A stretch of DNA of 24,331 nucleotides from a virus. Numbering within the stretch: the first letter of the stretch is position 1; every line of letters begins with the position of its first letter. The position numbers and the translations under genes were made by a program. The notes under the pieces were generated by a model that did not search any database, was not told where the DNA came from, and saw nothing but the letters and a program-made list of their open reading frames with translations. Positions 7,900 to 15,932 of the stretch are shown here, piece by piece. The stretch covers positions 1 through 24,331 of the IMG/VR virus record IMGVR_UViG_3300010885_010564; one strand, written 5' to 3'.

Positions 7900-10508
7900 A
7901 CCAAACAGAATTAAAAATAATAGCTTACAACTCATCAGGTATAGTGAGTAATACTTGGAATGTTGACCTTTATGATAGTGTTCCTATGCCTATTAATAAG
8001 TCAATAGTTGACATTAGAGAACCTGACAAAAGACAGAGCGACTATTCAAAAAGCTTAACCATACCCGGTACCGCAAACAATCATCAAATATTCTCGGCTA
8101 TTTTTAATATTGACCGCTCAACAATAAATAGTTCAACCTTAAATTTTAACCCTGACTTTAATCCAAACTTAAAAGCTGATGCGATACTTTACAGAAAAGG
8201 AATAGCTCAGCTAATAGGTTACATACAATTGGTTAGTATTAAAAATGTTGATGGAGCAATTGAATACGAATGTGTAATAATAGGTAAGTTCGCTAACTTG
8301 TTTCAAGATTTAGGTGAATTAAATTTAGCTCAATTGGACTTGTCAGAGTTTGACCATGTATGGAATAAAACAAATGTTCAAAATTCATGGGCTACATCAA
8401 TCATTAAGAACGGGACTACCTATGTAAACTTTAATGCAAGCGGACAACCTAACGGAGCTGGTTATGTTTACCCATTAATTGACAGAGGCAATTCAAATAC
8501 TTCAGCTGAGAACGACTACAACTTTGGTACTATGTATCCTGCGGTATATGCTAAACAATTAGTTGATTCTATTTTTGCTGGAGCAGGTTATAGGTATGAA
8601 TCAAACTTTTTCAATTCGCAAAGATTTAAAAATTTAATTATCCCTTATTGCGGTGGGGATTTCAGAATGACAGAGGGAGAAGTTGAGAATAGAACTTTCT
8701 TAATGACTAATTCAACTGGCTTAAGTTTTACAAGTTCAGACCAATATAGGTCAAGCGTTTATAAAATAGCTTTTAACACTAACGGAAACGATACCAACCC
8801 TTCAGGAGTTAGCACAGTTAATCATGAATGGACTTGCCCAGCTGGATTAGGTGGTAAATATAGATTTGCAATTGAAGGCAATATTAATATAACTGGAACG
8901 GGTACTGGATTTTGTAAGTTTAATTTTGGGATAAGAGTAAATAGGGGAGGAAGTGTTTTATCACAAATTGCAACAGATTACAGAACAGCAGCGGTAGGGA
9001 ATTCAGGAACAATAAAAATTGAATCAGGTTTATTTGACATACAAGCAGGCGATAAAGTTTACGCAGTAGCTTATTATGAAAGTTATGTAGGAGCTGATGC
9101 AAGATTATTTACTTTAAACTTTCAAACTGGATTTGATTTTTACTCAAACCCTCAAGCCAATTATCAAGAAGGCCAAACAATTGACATAGTATCAGCCTTA
9201 CCCGAAAAGACAAAACAAACCGAGTTCCTTCAGTATTTAATTAAGATGTTTAATCTTTATGTTGAGGTAGACAAGATTGATTACAAGAAATTAATTATTG
9301 AGCCGAGAGATGAATTTTACTTAGACGAATACGAAGACTTAACAGATTATTTAGACGTATCGCAGGAGCTTGAAATTAAACCTATGGGTTTACTTGACTT
9401 CAGAGTTTTTGAGATGACTTATAAATCAGATTCAGACGAGTTTAATAAACGTTATGAAGACGTTTACCGAGAGCCATTTAGTAAAATTAATTTCACTATC
9501 AACAACGACTTTATTCGTGATTCTAAATTTATTGATTTAGGTTTTAGTGCGACTCCTTCAGCTGATGCAAAAACGAACGATAGGATAATTCCAAAAATAA
9601 GACCTCAAGACCCCTCAACTGATTCAAGCAATTTGCCAGTTTACAACATCAGAATTCTTCAATACGGAGGATTAGTTAATACAAGTCAAGGATGGAATTT
9701 GTACTATAACGCTACGGCAATCCAAAATTATACACAGTATCCTTATGCAGGAATGCTGGACAAGATTGTAGCACCTACTTTTAGCTTAGAGGTTACACTT
9801 GCAAAGGCTTATTTTTATGGTAGCAAACCTGACATCACTACGGCTAACCTTTACAATTCTTATTGGCTTAAAACAATTACTGAAATAACTGATAAAGATT
9901 CAAAATTAGTCAGCGGATATTTTCATTTATCGCCTAATCAATTGGCTAATTTGTCATTTAGAAAGTATTACAGAATAGACCAGCAGTATTACCGACTTCA
10001 TCAAGTTGAATACGACTTAAATTCAAATGAGCCAGTACAAATAGAATTCCTAAAAATCAAAACAGCTCCTAATTTTATACCTCAAACCACAACAACAAAC
10101 GGAGGCAGCGGAACTTTTACAACCGATATGCCTAATTTGCCAATTCAAGACTTGCCAACTTTAGACAAGTCAAGCAATACTGGGTTTTTAATTGACCGAG
10201 AAAAGACCTATACGGATATTATTTATACTAATGACTCATTTGTTTTTACTGATTACAGTCAAAAGATTTGGTTAGTAAATGGAGCATCAAGAGTTTATTT
10301 GCCTGATGCAACTATAATCAAACCAAAAACGGGTTATCCTATAATAGTAATTCATAATCAAGGTTCAGATGTATTTGCTTACCCAATAGCTGGACAAACT
10401 ATTGAGGGTGATTCAAGTTTTAAAATAAAAGGTAGGCATACAATTTGGGTAGCTCCAGTTAATGGGAATTGGTCAATCATATTAAACAACAATACAAATG
10501 CTGGATAA
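7896..10508 (+). CDS. Large tail-tip protein (Tal/baseplate-like) with C-terminal beta domain, 870 aa
   Basis: The N-terminal third (SVPMPINKSIVDIREPDKRQ, then YSKSLTIPGTANN and LYRKGIAQLIGYIQLVSI) resembles the hub-like start of Bacteroidetes phage tail proteins, with a gp27/Tal-like 'k...G...l..v' feature. The middle is a long beta-rich region. Residues from about 770 to the end look like a separate beta-sandwich with repeating strands (IYTNDSFVFTDYSQKIWLV, IIVIHNQGSDVFAYPI, HTIWVAPVNGNWSIIL), as in receptor-binding or tail fibre C-termini, preceded by a low-complexity TTTTNGGSGT linker. It is likely at the tail tip and may contact the cell surface. Its ATG overlaps the upstream stop by four bases. 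Its last codons overlap the start of a 42-codon gene. Function is from family resemblance. Confidence 0.6.
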   Translation: MNQTELKIIAYNSSGIVSNTWNVDLYDSVPMPINKSIVDIREPDKRQSDYSKSLTIPGTANNHQIFSAIFNIDRSTINSSTLNFNPDFNPNLKADAILYRKGIAQLIGYIQLVSIKNVDGAIEYECVIIGKFANLFQDLGELNLAQLDLSEFDHVWNKTNVQNSWATSIIKNGTTYVNFNASGQPNGAGYVYPLIDRGNSNTSAENDYNFGTMYPAVYAKQLVDSIFAGAGYRYESNFFNSQRFKNLIIPYCGGDFRMTEGEVENRTFLMTNSTGLSFTSSDQYRSSVYKIAFNTNGNDTNPSGVSTVNHEWTCPAGLGGKYRFAIEGNINITGTGTGFCKFNFGIRVNRGGSVLSQIATDYRTAAVGNSGTIKIESGLFDIQAGDKVYAVAYYESYVGADARLFTLNFQTGFDFYSNPQANYQEGQTIDIVSALPEKTKQTEFLQYLIKMFNLYVEVDKIDYKKLIIEPRDEFYLDEYEDLTDYLDVSQELEIKPMGLLDFRVFEMTYKSDSDEFNKRYEDVYREPFSKINFTINNDFIRDSKFIDLGFSATPSADAKTNDRIIPKIRPQDPSTDSSNLPVYNIRILQYGGLVNTSQGWNLYYNATAIQNYTQYPYAGMLDKIVAPTFSLEVTLAKAYFYGSKPDITTANLYNSYWLKTITEITDKDSKLVSGYFHLSPNQLANLSFRKYYRIDQQYYRLHQVEYDLNSNEPVQIEFLKIKTAPNFIPQTTTTNGGSGTFTTDMPNLPIQDLPTLDKSSNTGFLIDREKTYTDIIYTNDSFVFTDYSQKIWLVNGASRVYLPDATIIKPKTGYPIIVIHNQGSDVFAYPIAGQTIEGDSSFKIKGRHTIWVAPVNGNWSIILNNNTNAG

Positions 10509-10626
10509 ATTTAAAGAGCTTATTGAAAAATGCGAGTTAACCGAGTTAGTTAAATTAATTGATTCGGCTGATTCAACTATATTAAGTATAATAATCAAAA
10601 CAGAAAACGAGGTACTGAATGGCTAA
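10498..10626 (+). CDS. Small coupled ORF, 42 aa, unknown
   Basis: An ATG at 10498 lies inside the last codons of the 870-aa gene (11-base overlap), and its frame runs to TAA at 10624-10626, eight bases into the tape-measure gene. It encodes MLDKFKELIEKCELTELVKL followed by a short acidic/hydrophobic tail, so it would be mostly helical. It exactly fills the 110-base gap that otherwise separates two tightly packed genes, and both junctions are stop/start overlaps typical of this operon. No function can be assigned; a small tail-assembly factor or a leader peptide coupling translation into the tape-measure gene are options. Confidence 0.6.
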   Translation: MLDKFKELIEKCELTELVKLIDSADSTILSIIIKTENEVLNG

Positions 10627-12349
10627 AAATGAAGTAGTAATAGAAACCAAAGTTGTAACTGGTGACAGTGCGGCAAAGATTGAAGAAGTCAGTAAGTCAA
10701 CGGATAAACTCAACGACAACTTAAAGGAAACCCAAAAGGAAGCCAAAGAAACTGAGAAGAAATTAGACAAAGCTACTGATGCGGTTGGGAAAATGCCCGG
10801 TCCTATTGGAGCTGCTGTGGATGGTTTTAAAGGTATGCTTAATTCTTTCAAAGCTATTATTGCTTCTCCAGTAGGAATGGTATTGGCTGCGGTTGCAGTT
10901 GTAGTTGGTTCATTAGTGGCTATATTTTCAAAATTCAGTCCGATAGTTGACTTTCTATCTGATAAGATTGCTTTATTGAGTGGGGCTTTTTCAGGTTTAC
11001 AAAATCAAGTAGTAAGTTTTATTCAGGGAACTGGCTTTAGTACCGAAAAAATAAAGGAACAAGCTTTAGCAATGCAAGAAGCCGAAAGAGCCACAAGAGA
11101 TTTTGAAGACTCTTTATCTGCTTTAAATCTAACTCAAGCTCAACAAGAAAGAGCTATTGATGTAAACTTAAAAAAGCTAAAGAATAAAAACATAACTGAG
11201 AAGGAATCAAATGCTATTATCAATGAAACTATAAAACTTCAAAAGCAGCAGATTGATGACCTACAAAAGAACCAAAAGAAAGAAACTGAAATATTAAAAC
11301 TAAAGGTCAAAGGTTATGGCGGTACTAATAGACAAATACTTGAAATAGTTAGGGGACGTTCAGTTGCAGAGCTAAACACTGGGAATGAGGATTTAGACAA
11401 AGCTTTAATTGCACTTCAGGAGAATTACGGGAAAAGAGTAAGTACAGTAAGCACCTATGAGCAGAAATACGAAAGAATACAAAACGTAAAAGATGCTCAA
11501 GATGCTAAATACAAATCAGCTCAGGAGGCAAGACAAAAAAGAGTTGAAGAAGAACAAAAAAAGAGTTTAGAACGTCAACAAAAACAACTTGATGACTTTG
11601 ATAAGGCACAAAAAGAAAGAGAAGATGCTGTTAAAACTGGATTTGATAAGACCTCAAAAATAACTGAGGACTATTACAAGCAGGAATCAACTAAACTTTT
11701 AAATCAGAATTTAACAACTGAGCAACTAAAAAAAGAGCAGGATGAATTAGATTTAAAACGACTAAATCAGCAACTTGAAAACGCCAAAATGTATGGGCAA
11801 AGTACAGTTGATTTAGAGTATCAATTAGCTCAGAAAAAAGTAGGTATTGCAAAAGAAGCAGCAGATGCTCAAAAGAAAATTGATGATGAAACCGCAGCAA
11901 ACAGAGTTAAGGCTTTAGACTCAGCATCAAATACTTTAAAAACATTTGCAAGCGTATTAGGTGAAACGACAGCTGAAGGAAAAGCTTTAGCAATTGCAGC
12001 TACTACTATTGATACGTATAAGGCCGCTCAGAGTGCTTATGCAAGTTTAGCAGGAATTCCAGTAGTAGGACCAGCTTTAGGAGCAGCAGCCGCAGCCGCA
12101 GCAATAGCCTCAGGGTTAGCAACAGTTAATAAGATTTTAAGTGTTCAGGTACCGGGTAGTTCAGGTGGTGGTTCAATCCCATCAGCACCACCAATGACAC
12201 GTCCTTCAAGTTCATTCACTCGTATAGATAATACTAATCCGATTGATGTAAACAATACTGGAGCAACTAAAGTCTATGTTACTGAAACCGACATCACCAA
12301 TACACAAAAAAAGGTTGACGCTATTAAAGCTAAAGCAGTTATAGGTTAA
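10619..12349 (+). CDS. Tail tape-measure protein, 576 aa
   Basis: The protein sets tail length and is probably injected with DNA. It has a charged, Lys/Glu/Ala/Gln-rich coiled-coil composition with long helices (for example residues 20-55 and 290-440), a hydrophobic segment at about residues 79-103 (AIIASPVGMVLAAVAVVVGS), and an Ala/Gly-rich hydrophobic stretch near 470-510. The C-terminal part turns to a Gly/Ser/Pro linker and a short soluble end. This architecture is typical of tape-measure proteins, and 576 residues would predict a fairly short tail (roughly 85 nm at 1.5 angstrom per residue, family rule of thumb). It starts inside the end of the 42-codon ORF. Tape-measure genes normally precede tail-tip genes; here it follows them. 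Confidence 0.75.
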   Translation: MAKNEVVIETKVVTGDSAAKIEEVSKSTDKLNDNLKETQKEAKETEKKLDKATDAVGKMPGPIGAAVDGFKGMLNSFKAIIASPVGMVLAAVAVVVGSLVAIFSKFSPIVDFLSDKIALLSGAFSGLQNQVVSFIQGTGFSTEKIKEQALAMQEAERATRDFEDSLSALNLTQAQQERAIDVNLKKLKNKNITEKESNAIINETIKLQKQQIDDLQKNQKKETEILKLKVKGYGGTNRQILEIVRGRSVAELNTGNEDLDKALIALQENYGKRVSTVSTYEQKYERIQNVKDAQDAKYKSAQEARQKRVEEEQKKSLERQQKQLDDFDKAQKEREDAVKTGFDKTSKITEDYYKQESTKLLNQNLTTEQLKKEQDELDLKRLNQQLENAKMYGQSTVDLEYQLAQKKVGIAKEAADAQKKIDDETAANRVKALDSASNTLKTFASVLGETTAEGKALAIAATTIDTYKAAQSAYASLAGIPVVGPALGAAAAAAAIASGLATVNKILSVQVPGSSGGGSIPSAPPMTRPSSSFTRIDNTNPIDVNNTGATKVYVTETDITNTQKKVDAIKAKAVIG

Positions 12350-12353
12350 AACT

Positions 12354-12375
12354 TATCTAAAATAAACTATCTAAA
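12354..12375 (+). repeat. Short direct repeat in the leader of the protease gene
   Basis: TATCTAAA occurs twice (12354-12361 and 12368-12375) in the 29-base gap between the tape-measure gene and the protease gene, with a 14-base period. The second copy runs into AATATATG, which contains the start codon. It could be a protein-binding or initiation element, or chance in A+T-rich DNA. Confidence 0.25.
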
Positions 12376-12378
12376 TAT

Positions 12379-14292
12379 ATGGCTAAATTACCTTTATACG
12401 AACTACTTATAAACGAAGATGAAGAAACTGGAGTTGACTTTATTGCTTTAGTAGATTCGCCTGCAATTGAATACGACTGGGTAGCTTTTAAGAGTGAATT
12501 TGAAACTTACAACGACTATCCTAAAGCTGCAAGTGAAAACGCAAAAAGAGCATTAGAACTTAGGGACAAATACCAATTAAATTGTGGCACTCCAGTTGGA
12601 TGGACAAGAGCTAATCAATTGGCTAATGTAGAAAATATCAGCAGAGAAACGATTGCAAGGATGTCAGGCTTTGAACGCCACAGAGAGAATTCTAAAGGCG
12701 ACCCTAAAGAAGACTGCGGGGCTTTAATGTGGTTAGCGTGGGGTGGCGATGAAGGGATAGAGTGGGCAAGTAGAAAATTACAACAGATTGACTTAGCAAC
12801 TCAAAAAATCTCTATTGACTATGATGATACTTTAAGTACTTCAAGAGGACAAGAGTTAGCGAGTAGATTATTATCTGAAGGAGTAGATTTATATGTCATC
12901 TCAGCTCGTAATGATAAAGAGGGGATGTTAGAACTTACTAATAAGTTAGGCATCCCTGAATCAAAAGTTTTTGCTACTGGTTCAAATAAGGCAAAAGTAG
13001 AGAAGGTTAACGAATTAGGAATCTCTAAGCATTACGACAACAACGCAGAAGTAGTTAAGGCACTTGGAACAATCGGGGAAAAGTTTATAGTTGAGCCAAA
13101 AGCAGGAGAAAGCCAAGACGAGTTTGTAAGTAGGTGCATAGGAGTTGAGGTTAATGGCGGAATGAGTCAAGAACAAGCAGCAGCGGTTTGCTATGCTAAG
13201 TGGGAAAAGAAAGGCTTTAGCTTTAAGACAACTGACAAGCAAATAATCTCAGGACCAGCAATGATTCCGAACCAATCTATCTATCGTAGAGGAAAAGATG
13301 GTGAAGAGTATAATGTAGTTTTCTCAAAAGAAACGATTCAAAAAATAGTAGAGAGATATTTCAAAAACCAATACAATAGCAACTTTAATCTGCAACATAA
13401 AAAGAATATGTTAGCGGAAGGGGTTTACTTAATTGAGTCTTTCATCATTGATTCAATGCGTGGAATTAAAGCACCAGAAGGCTTTGAAGATTTACCAGAT
13501 GGTAGTTGGTTTATTTCGTGTAAGGTGGACAACGAGGAGATTTGGAATGACTACATTAAGAGTGGTAAGTTTAAAGGATTTTCTGTTGAAGGATTATTCA
13601 CAGACAGAAAAGTTGAGATGGTTACTAATGTCCAAGAGGCAATCGCACTTGTTGATAAATTAAAATTGAATAAACAAAATATATATACAAATAATATGAG
13701 CGATGTAAAAGAGCTTTTAACTAAGTTGAAAGAAATCTTCTCAGAAGAAGTAGCTTCTTTTGAGGAGGCAAAATTAGCAGATGGAATTACCATCATTAAA
13801 TGGGAAGGACCATTGGCAGAAGGTACGAGTGTAATGGTAGTTAGCGAGTCAGGTGAAGTCCCAGCTCCAGATGGCGAACACGAATTACAAGACGGCAGAA
13901 AAATCACTGTTGAAAATGGAAAAGTAACCACTTTGGTTATGCCTGAAACTCCAGCTGAAATGCCTGAAGCACCAGTTGAAATTGAAATTGAAGCTAAACA
14001 AAAAATGGCTGAAGACTATATGCCAATGGTTGAAGAAATGGGTGCTAAAATCATGAAGTGCGAAGAAATGATAATGGAACTTCAATCAAAAATGAAAGAA
14101 ATGATGGGAGCTACTGAACAAAAAATGGATTCACAAAAAGAAGCTTTTTCTAAGTTAGTTGAAATCGTTGAGAAGTTAGCAGATGCGCCTTCAGAAGTGA
14201 TTGACACAAAAGCTTTCAATGTTAATTTCAAAGCTGAAAAAGACAACCAATACAATAAATTAAACGAAATTTTAAACATATTAAATAAATAA
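12379..14292 (+). CDS. Multidomain prohead protease (XkdF-like) with HAD-like insert, fused to scaffold, 637 aa
   Basis: Residues 1-37 (LPLYELLINEDEETGVDFIA, LVDSPAIEYDWVAF) and 283-407 match the two parts of XkdF-type serine proteases, with likely catalytic His340 (NFNLQH) and Ser402 (KGFSVEG). Between them sits about 245 aa of inserted modules: 44-137, a helical domain with VGWTRANQLA and WGGDEGIEWA; 143-230, a HAD-like domain with D147-Y-D149-D150-T151, Ser175 in VISAR, lysines at 204-209 and HYDNN at 218-222; and 233-280, a small domain with ESQDEFVSRC and AAVCYAKWE. From Met440 the sequence becomes a Met/Glu-rich coiled coil typical of capsid scaffolds. The protease matures the prohead; the HAD activity is untested inference. 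The motif-bearing linker before Met440 suggests the scaffold is also made separately. The protein sits just before the major capsid gene, as expected. Confidence 0.8.
   Translation: MAKLPLYELLINEDEETGVDFIALVDSPAIEYDWVAFKSEFETYNDYPKAASENAKRALELRDKYQLNCGTPVGWTRANQLANVENISRETIARMSGFERHRENSKGDPKEDCGALMWLAWGGDEGIEWASRKLQQIDLATQKISIDYDDTLSTSRGQELASRLLSEGVDLYVISARNDKEGMLELTNKLGIPESKVFATGSNKAKVEKVNELGISKHYDNNAEVVKALGTIGEKFIVEPKAGESQDEFVSRCIGVEVNGGMSQEQAAAVCYAKWEKKGFSFKTTDKQIISGPAMIPNQSIYRRGKDGEEYNVVFSKETIQKIVERYFKNQYNSNFNLQHKKNMLAEGVYLIESFIIDSMRGIKAPEGFEDLPDGSWFISCKVDNEEIWNDYIKSGKFKGFSVEGLFTDRKVEMVTNVQEAIALVDKLKLNKQNIYTNNMSDVKELLTKLKEIFSEEVASFEEAKLADGITIIKWEGPLAEGTSVMVVSESGEVPAPDGEHELQDGRKITVENGKVTTLVMPETPAEMPEAPVEIEIEAKQKMAEDYMPMVEEMGAKIMKCEEMIMELQSKMKEMMGATEQKMDSQKEAFSKLVEIVEKLADAPSEVIDTKAFNVNFKAEKDNQYNKLNEILNILNK
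13678..13688 (+). promoter_or_regulatory. AATATATATAC motif inside the protease gene, before the nested scaffold start
   Basis: AATATATATAC lies seven bases before an in-frame ATG at 13696 and is nearly identical to the motif before the gene at 19291. In the protease frame it encodes a linker (NKQNIYTNN) with no domain character, so the DNA looks like a gene leader that happens to be translated through. Confidence 0.45.
13696..14292 (+). CDS. Nested in-frame scaffold protein (internal start), 198 aa
   Basis: This is the C-terminal part of the protease gene read from Met440 (MSDVKELLTKLKEIFSEEVA). It is acidic and Met/Glu-rich, with a Pro/Glu hinge (PETPAEMPEAPVEIEIEA) and a long predicted coiled coil (about protein residues 115-160), then a short C-terminal helix, as in capsid scaffolds. 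Internal initiation is supported by the leader-like motif just upstream and by precedent: phage lambda expresses scaffold Nu3 from an in-frame start inside protease gene C. The scaffold would template capsid assembly and be removed by the protease. The alternative is that scaffold is released only by self-cleavage of the 637-aa fusion. Confidence 0.6.
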   Translation: MSDVKELLTKLKEIFSEEVASFEEAKLADGITIIKWEGPLAEGTSVMVVSESGEVPAPDGEHELQDGRKITVENGKVTTLVMPETPAEMPEAPVEIEIEAKQKMAEDYMPMVEEMGAKIMKCEEMIMELQSKMKEMMGATEQKMDSQKEAFSKLVEIVEKLADAPSEVIDTKAFNVNFKAEKDNQYNKLNEILNILNK

Positions 14293-14295
14293 AAA

Positions 14296-15252
14296 ATGGC
14301 ATTCTCGGTAGGTACTATCACTGGCTATGTAAAAGCCAACGAAAGAGAATTATTGACTAAGTCTTTATTCTCAGCAAAATCAATTTCTTTGGCTACAAAA
14401 ATGCCAAACGTAAAATCAGCCGCACAAGTTAACGTGATGGATACAGACGCTGTGTTTCAATCAGGTACTTCATGCGGATTCTCTGCATCAGGAACAACAA
14501 CTTTTACAAATAGAAGAATGACTGTTTCTCCTATTCGTGTTCACGAATCTTTATGTCCAAAAACTTTAGAAGATACTTACTTACAGTTAGTATTGCCTAA
14601 TGGTTCAAATCCAAAATCTATTCCATTTGAACAACAATTTACAGACTTAAAAACTGGTTTGATTGCTCAAAATTTGGAGAGAGCTTTTTGGCAGGGTGAC
14701 ATCACTTCAGGTGATAATGCTTTAGCTCGTTTTGATGGTTTAATTAAAATCATTACTACGGTTTCAGGTTCTGCAATTGCTGCTAACAGTTCAGTATTTA
14801 TGGCTGGAGCTCCTTACTCAGCTTCGGGAGGTATTACAGTATCAAACGTAAATGCAATCATGCAAGGTATTTTCAGAGCTATTCCTGCTGCTTTACTTGA
14901 TAAGCCTGATACAGTTATCATGTGCGGTATTGATACTTTCAGAACTTACCAATTAGCATTAACTAACGCTAACTTGTTCCACTACAACACAGATGCTTCA
15001 AACACTAATTTTGAAATCGTCATTCCTGGAACTAACATCAAGGTTATCGGTGTAAATGGATTGAACAGTACTGGCAGAATCTATGCTTTGAGAACTTCAA
15101 ACATGTTCTTCGGTTGCGACGTTTTAGGCGAAGAGTCTAAATTTGAATTGTTCTGGGCACAAGAGGCAATGGAAGTTCGTTATGTAGCGGAATTCAAAGC
15201 TGGTGTTCAAATAGCATTTCCAGCAGAAGTAGTTTACTACGTAGGTTCTTAA
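14296..15252 (+). CDS. Major capsid protein, HK97 fold-type, 318 aa
   Basis: Position directly after a protease/scaffold gene, length of about 320 aa and composition (few charges at the N-terminus, Ala/Asn/Thr-rich) fit a major capsid protein. Features include an N-terminal helix (KANERELLTKSLFSAKS), a beta-rich part with RRMTVSPIRVHESLCPKTLE (about 75-94), the long spine-helix region FEQQFTDLKTGLIAQNLERA (about 112-131), and a C-terminal beta end (VRYVAEFKAGVQIAFPAEVV). ATG is preceded by an A-rich leader (AAATAAATAAAAA), typical of strongly expressed Bacteroidetes genes. The gene is followed by a strong terminator, consistent with high, gene-specific expression. The HK97 fold is inferred, not seen from a signature motif. 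Confidence 0.8.
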   Translation: MAFSVGTITGYVKANERELLTKSLFSAKSISLATKMPNVKSAAQVNVMDTDAVFQSGTSCGFSASGTTTFTNRRMTVSPIRVHESLCPKTLEDTYLQLVLPNGSNPKSIPFEQQFTDLKTGLIAQNLERAFWQGDITSGDNALARFDGLIKIITTVSGSAIAANSSVFMAGAPYSASGGITVSNVNAIMQGIFRAIPAALLDKPDTVIMCGIDTFRTYQLALTNANLFHYNTDASNTNFEIVIPGTNIKVIGVNGLNSTGRIYALRTSNMFFGCDVLGEESKFELFWAQEAMEVRYVAEFKAGVQIAFPAEVVYYVGS

Positions 15253-15262
15253 TTAATTAACT

Positions 15263-15305
15263 AAGAGGGGGTGGGGTTTGAAAAGTCAAGCCTTACCCTC
15301 TTTTT
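15263..15305 (+). terminator. Rho-independent terminator after the major capsid gene
   Basis: AAGAGGG (15263-15269) pairs with CCCTCTT (15296-15302), then TGGGGTTTGA (15272-15281) pairs with TCAAGCCTTA (15286-15295), counting G-U pairs, across an AAAG loop with a two-G bulge. A run of five T's ends the stem. No promoter is evident in the short gap to the next gene, so read-through must supply downstream genes. Confidence 0.85.
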
Positions 15306-15313
15306 ATAAAAAT

Positions 15314-15322
15314 AAAAGGAGA
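15314..15322 (+). promoter_or_regulatory. Shine-Dalgarno-like site for the tail-tube gene
   Basis: AAAAGGAGA, with GGAG nine bases before the ATG at 15331, is one of only three good SD-like sites seen in the window. Confidence 0.55.
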
Positions 15323-15330
15323 AAAAAATT

Positions 15331-15840
15331 ATGCCATGTGCAGTAACAGCAGGATATACTCTTGATTGCAAAGACGCAGTAGGAGGTTTAAAAAATATCT
15401 ACTTCGCAAACGGATTACCAAGCGCAGCTACTATAACAAGTACAACTGCTTCAGGTATTTCTAACGTAAGTGGAGTAAGTTTCTACAAGTATGAGTTGAT
15501 GCCACAAGCAGCAGATTCATTCACTGAAGAAATCACATCAACACCAGCTAACGGAAATGTTTTCTATACTCAAACAGTAGTAGCAAATTTTGCTAAGATG
15601 AGCCAAGCTGACAGAAACAGATGGTACACTTTAGCTCAAGCAAGAGTTTTGACTATCATTGAGAAAAAGGATGGAACATTTTGGTTATTGGGTCAAGTAA
15701 ACGGATTAGAAGTTAGTGCTGGTTCACATACAAGCGGAGCAGCAATGGGTGACTTTAACGGAACTCAAATCACCTTAACTGGTATGGAAGCTCAACCAGC
15801 GCAAATCTTAACTTCAACTTCAGCTTTCACTAAAATTTAA
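15331..15840 (+). CDS. Major tail tube protein-like, 169 aa
   Basis: The sequence begins with CAVTAGYTLDCKDAVGGLKN and ends with a GDFNGTQITLTGMEAQPA segment. In between it alternates strands (VSFYKYELMPQAADSFTEEI, GNVFYTQTVVANFAKMSQAD, TFWLLGQVNGLEV). This layout (C-x-x-T-x-G-Y-x-L-x-C-K-D at the start, 'G...D.nG..itltG.E' at the end) resembles tail tube proteins of Bacteroidetes siphoviruses. Its size fits a tube subunit (about 140-200 aa). The gene stands alone between two strong hairpins, suggesting a separately controlled, abundant message. It could instead be a capsid decoration protein, but the motif pattern favours the tail tube. Confidence 0.65.
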   Translation: MPCAVTAGYTLDCKDAVGGLKNIYFANGLPSAATITSTTASGISNVSGVSFYKYELMPQAADSFTEEITSTPANGNVFYTQTVVANFAKMSQADRNRWYTLAQARVLTIIEKKDGTFWLLGQVNGLEVSAGSHTSGAAMGDFNGTQITLTGMEAQPAQILTSTSAFTKI

Positions 15841-15873
15841 AAGTTTTAAGTAGAGTTTTTTCATAGGTAGATT

Positions 15874-15898
15874 AGGCAATCAGAAATGGTTGCCTTTT
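15874..15898 (+). terminator. Rho-independent terminator after the tail-tube gene
   Basis: AGGCAATCA (15874-15882) pairs fully with TGGTTGCCT (15887-15895) across a GAAA tetraloop (one G-U pair), followed by a T-rich tail (TTTCTATTTT). The base extends with TAGA/TCTA around a 2x2 T/T internal loop. Confidence 0.85.
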
Positions 15899-15923
15899 CT
15901 ATTTTATAACTTTTTACGATTTT

Positions 15924-15932
15924 AATATATAG
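15924..15932 (+). promoter_or_regulatory. AATATATAG leader motif before the gene at 15937
   Basis: AATATATAG ends four bases before the ATG at 15937, just after a terminator. No conventional Bacteroidetes TTTG / TAnnTTTG promoter is visible in the 40 bases between, so this motif is the best candidate for starting either transcription or translation here. Confidence 0.4.

Noticed and set aside
13433-13663. Second + frame inside the protease gene (76 aa)
   Set aside because: It lies entirely within the conserved protease region, shows no domain pattern and has no initiation signal.
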